Origin: Candidatus Poribacteria bacterium | GTDB taxonomy: Bacteria; Poribacteria; WGA-4E; PCPOR2b | Direction: 5' to 3' | DNA: 64,000 bases | NCBI GenBank assembly: GCA_022826645.1 | Contig: JAJDUM010000028.1 | Coordinates: 1 to 64,000, forward strand | Shown: in pieces, positions 61,997 to 64,000 of the stretch | How the letters are laid out: each line of letters starts with the position of its first letter | How positions within the stretch are numbered: the stretch's first letter is position 1 | Made by a program: the position numbers and the translations under genes | Notes under the pieces: model-generated | What the model saw: the letters and a program-made list of their open reading frames with translations, nothing else | Told to the model about the DNA's origin: nothing | Databases searched by the model: none

Positions 61997-62950
61997 CTAC
62001 CGTCCAAGTCGTTTGAGCCAGCCCCATGTGACGACACGCTTACCAACGGTGGAAACTGCATAGGGTGGCACTTCTGGGTCAAACCAATCTGGCAACTGAT
62101 CACTTGTAGGGTGATGGGTGAGTTGTCTCTGATTTTTGCCATCAATGTCCATGACATAGATTTCATCATTGCCGTCTCCACTCGTGTAAAAGACAATTTG
62201 TCTCCCATCAGGTGACCACGCAGGGCCTGCCTGATTTTTATCAGATTTAGTAAGTTGAACAACGTTGCTACTGGCGGCATGCATAACATAGATGTTAGCG
62301 GGGCCCGTCCCTCTGGCGTAGCTAAAGGCAATGTGTCTCCCATCAGGAGACCATGCAGGGCAGCGACCAAAACTCAGCCGATGTGGATTCCCACCATCAG
62401 CGTCCATGACATAGACCCCAGGGTGCCTACGTCCCGAATCGAAGGCAATTTTGCTCCCATCAGGCGACCAAGCAGGGCGGACATCTGGTGCTGGCTGGTT
62501 TGTAAGATTTTCAAGATTATGTCCATCTATATCTATCACATAGATATCCTGTTGTCCCCTTCGTACGGAAACAAAGACAATCCGTCTTCCATCAGGTGCC
62601 CATGCGGGGTCTATATCAACATCTGGATGGTTTGTGAGCCGATGGATATTCTTCCCATCAGCGTCCATGATATGGAGGTCCGTATTGCCAGTTCGAAAAG
62701 AAACAAAGGCAATCTTGCTTCCATCAGGCGACCACGACGGACTTGAATCAGGGGAAAGATGGAGTGTTAGATTTTGTGGGTTCTTCCCATTGGTATCCAT
62801 CACATAGATTTCAGCGTTTCCATCGCGCTCTGATACGAAGGCAATTTGTGCTTTACGGGGGGCTTGTGCCCAAACATTGGACAATGAAAACAAATAACTG
62901 AACATGCCAACCCCAATAAAAGTAAGCCATAGCAATCCGTTTCGAGCCAT
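61997..62950 (-). CDS. Secreted PD40/TolB-like beta-propeller protein 4
   Basis: A 317-residue exported protein with signal peptide (LLWLTFIGVGMFSYLFSLSNVWA). Six very regular PD40 units follow (PSWSPDGSKIAFVS, PAWAPDGRRIVFVS, PAWSPDGSKIAFDS, PAWSPDGRHIAFS, PAWSPDGRQIVFY and the edge strand), each followed by IYVMD-type strands. It ends VSTVGKRVVTWGWLKRLGR. AAAAAGGATATGAAAG precedes the ATG. The regularity of the blades suggests recent internal duplication. Confidence 0.87.
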   Translation of the reverse strand: MARNGLLWLTFIGVGMFSYLFSLSNVWAQAPRKAQIAFVSERDGNAEIYVMDTNGKNPQNLTLHLSPDSSPSWSPDGSKIAFVSFRTGNTDLHIMDADGKNIHRLTNHPDVDIDPAWAPDGRRIVFVSVRRGQQDIYVIDIDGHNLENLTNQPAPDVRPAWSPDGSKIAFDSGRRHPGVYVMDADGGNPHRLSFGRCPAWSPDGRHIAFSYARGTGPANIYVMHAASSNVVQLTKSDKNQAGPAWSPDGRQIVFYTSGDGNDEIYVMDIDGKNQRQLTHHPTSDQLPDWFDPEVPPYAVSTVGKRVVTWGWLKRLGR

Positions 62951-63024
62951 CTTTCATATCCTTTTTGGATTGATCTGCGAAGTAAGTTTCAGCTCATACA
63001 ATCTGCCCAACAGCGATTCCCCGC

Positions 63025-64000
63025 TCATTGCTTTTCTGATTTCAACCGCCCCCACAATGTGACATGGTTGCCTCGCGTCCCCACAGGAAGAGACCGATCG
63101 GGAATTACCCAAACCGGAGACCCATCTGTATCTGGATGATTGGTAACTCGTGTCTGATTGTTACCATCGGCATCCATGACATAAATCTCCCAGTTCCCAT
63201 CACGAGTAGACTGAAAGGCAATCCACTGTCCATTGGGGGACCATGCAGGAACACGGTCCTCCGCGGGGTGATCTGTTAGGTTGACGAGGTTGGCACCGTC
63301 GGCATCCATCACGTAGATATCAGATTGTCCTCCTCGATGAGAAAAAAACACAATCTTTTTTCCATCCGGTGACCAATCTGCTGAGGAATCCCAACTGGGA
63401 TGATTGGTCAAATTGACCGGGTTTCTGCCATCGGCATCCATGACATAAATCTCGTCATTGCCATCTCGGCTTGACTCAAACGCAATTTTAGAGGAATCCG
63501 GAGACCAACTTGGACCACTATCCTCAACTCCGGCAAGCCATGTCAGATTTTTTAATCGCCTGCCCTCAACATCAATAATGCAGATATCTGAAGCCTCAAG
63601 CGGAGGAAGTTCCCAGCACGAAAGGGCTAACGATTTGCCATCCCTAGACCAAGAATAGACCACGTATCCTAGATGGTCTCCTTCCCATTTATCGGTCACC
63701 TTTTTTTGTATGCCGTTACGGAGATTCTTAATAAAAACATGCAAGCCATCATTGGCTTTAGATGTAGAAAAGGCAATTTTCCGACCATCAGGCGACCAAG
63801 TTGGAGGAGTGGGGAAGCCAAAACGTTTGTTTTCGAGCCATTTCCGTTCGTTAGTGCCATCTGCATTTATCAGATAAATTGTCGTGGAGATACCTCGATT
63901 CGGTGGTTTACTATTCCGCGATGATACGAATGCAATGACCCCCTCCGCAGCAGCCGCCGCGTCAATGTTTGCCAATAGGAATAAGGTATTCAGCAGCCCA
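63025..64000 (-). CDS. Secreted PD40/TolB-like beta-propeller protein 5 (5' end beyond the window)
   Basis: At least 325 residues. The frame stays open to the window edge, where it reads GLLNTLFLLANIDAAAAAEG, the hydrophobic core of a signal peptide, so the start lies beyond 64000. PD40 units include PTWSPDGRKIAFS, YSWSRDGKSLALS, PSWSPDSSKIAFES, ADWSPDGKKIVFFS and PAWSPNGQWIAFQS. The C-terminus PDRSLPVGTRGNHVTLWGRLKSEKQ is nearly the same as in propeller 3, also at the DNA level, which shows a recent duplication or conversion. Confidence 0.85.
   Translation of the reverse strand, partial: GLLNTLFLLANIDAAAAAEGVIAFVSSRNSKPPNRGISTTIYLINADGTNERKWLENKRFGFPTPPTWSPDGRKIAFSTSKANDGLHVFIKNLRNGIQKKVTDKWEGDHLGYVVYSWSRDGKSLALSCWELPPLEASDICIIDVEGRRLKNLTWLAGVEDSGPSWSPDSSKIAFESSRDGNDEIYVMDADGRNPVNLTNHPSWDSSADWSPDGKKIVFFSHRGGQSDIYVMDADGANLVNLTDHPAEDRVPAWSPNGQWIAFQSTRDGNWEIYVMDADGNNQTRVTNHPDTDGSPVWVIPDRSLPVGTRGNHVTLWGRLKSEKQ

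Overview
The window is a stretch of bacterial chromosome whose gene content looks like the sponge-associated candidate phylum Poribacteria or a close relative. This is inference from content; no search was run. Pointers are the leucine-rich-repeat/cohesin/dockerin protein ending in an NPFNPETW-type FlgD-like sorting domain, four phytanoyl-CoA dioxygenase (PhyH) paralogues, a Uma2 protein, many PD40/TolB-like propellers, an anaerobic sulfatase maturase, and dense short interspersed repeats. No tRNA, rRNA, CRISPR array or intact transposase was found.

Layout. 1-10.3 kb: LRR-cohesin-dockerin protein, Uma2 protein, then a catabolic-looking run (CocE/S15 hydrolase overlapping hydantoinase A, macrodomain, MetE-like protein, MFS transporter). 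10.5-17.8 kb, minus strand: GMC oxidoreductase, hotdog thioesterase-like protein, BKACE (DUF849), and a two-gene unit of a TIM-barrel isomerase plus an unrecognised 671-residue protein. 18-21.5 kb: a small defence-like patch with hicBA (clear promoter and terminator), a decayed S24-type regulator tail, an AbiJ-NTD4/HEPN protein and a DUF2971 protein. 22-26.7 kb: a GH32/43-like propeller and three PhyH genes. 26.8-46.7 kb: moxR, then a contiguous str-S10-spc-alpha ribosomal supercluster from rpsL to rplQ, with a strong promoter at the front and a strong terminator at the end. It lacks rpmD and the usual adk-map-infA block, and many of its genes start with TTG or GTG. 46.8-56.2 kb: an outer-membrane barrel with a Tyr-rich lipoprotein, a creatininase-PhyH-sarcosine oxidase unit, an aldo/keto reductase, and a phosphodiester glycosidase overlapping a sulfatase maturase. 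56.7-64 kb: five secreted PD40/TolB-like propellers, four of them in tandem, and a non-catalytic-looking FGE-domain protein.

The most unusual structure lies between and inside genes. A short palindrome of the type YCCGAT-NN-ATCGGR occurs eight times. Paired changes keep its arms complementary, and it lies within reading frames, at the rplD stop codon and in the rplQ leader. At least six families of miniature inverted-repeat elements occupy the spacers, one with a perfect 7-bp target duplication, and some share identical cargo modules. All five PD40 propellers end in a shared tail around T-x-W-G-x-(L/I). A copy of the 3' end of the sulfatase-maturase gene, encoding a SEC-C zinc motif, lies about 2.5 kb downstream of its source.

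Start sites below were moved from the longest open frame wherever a ribosome-binding site or family alignment supported a different one; each such choice is stated.
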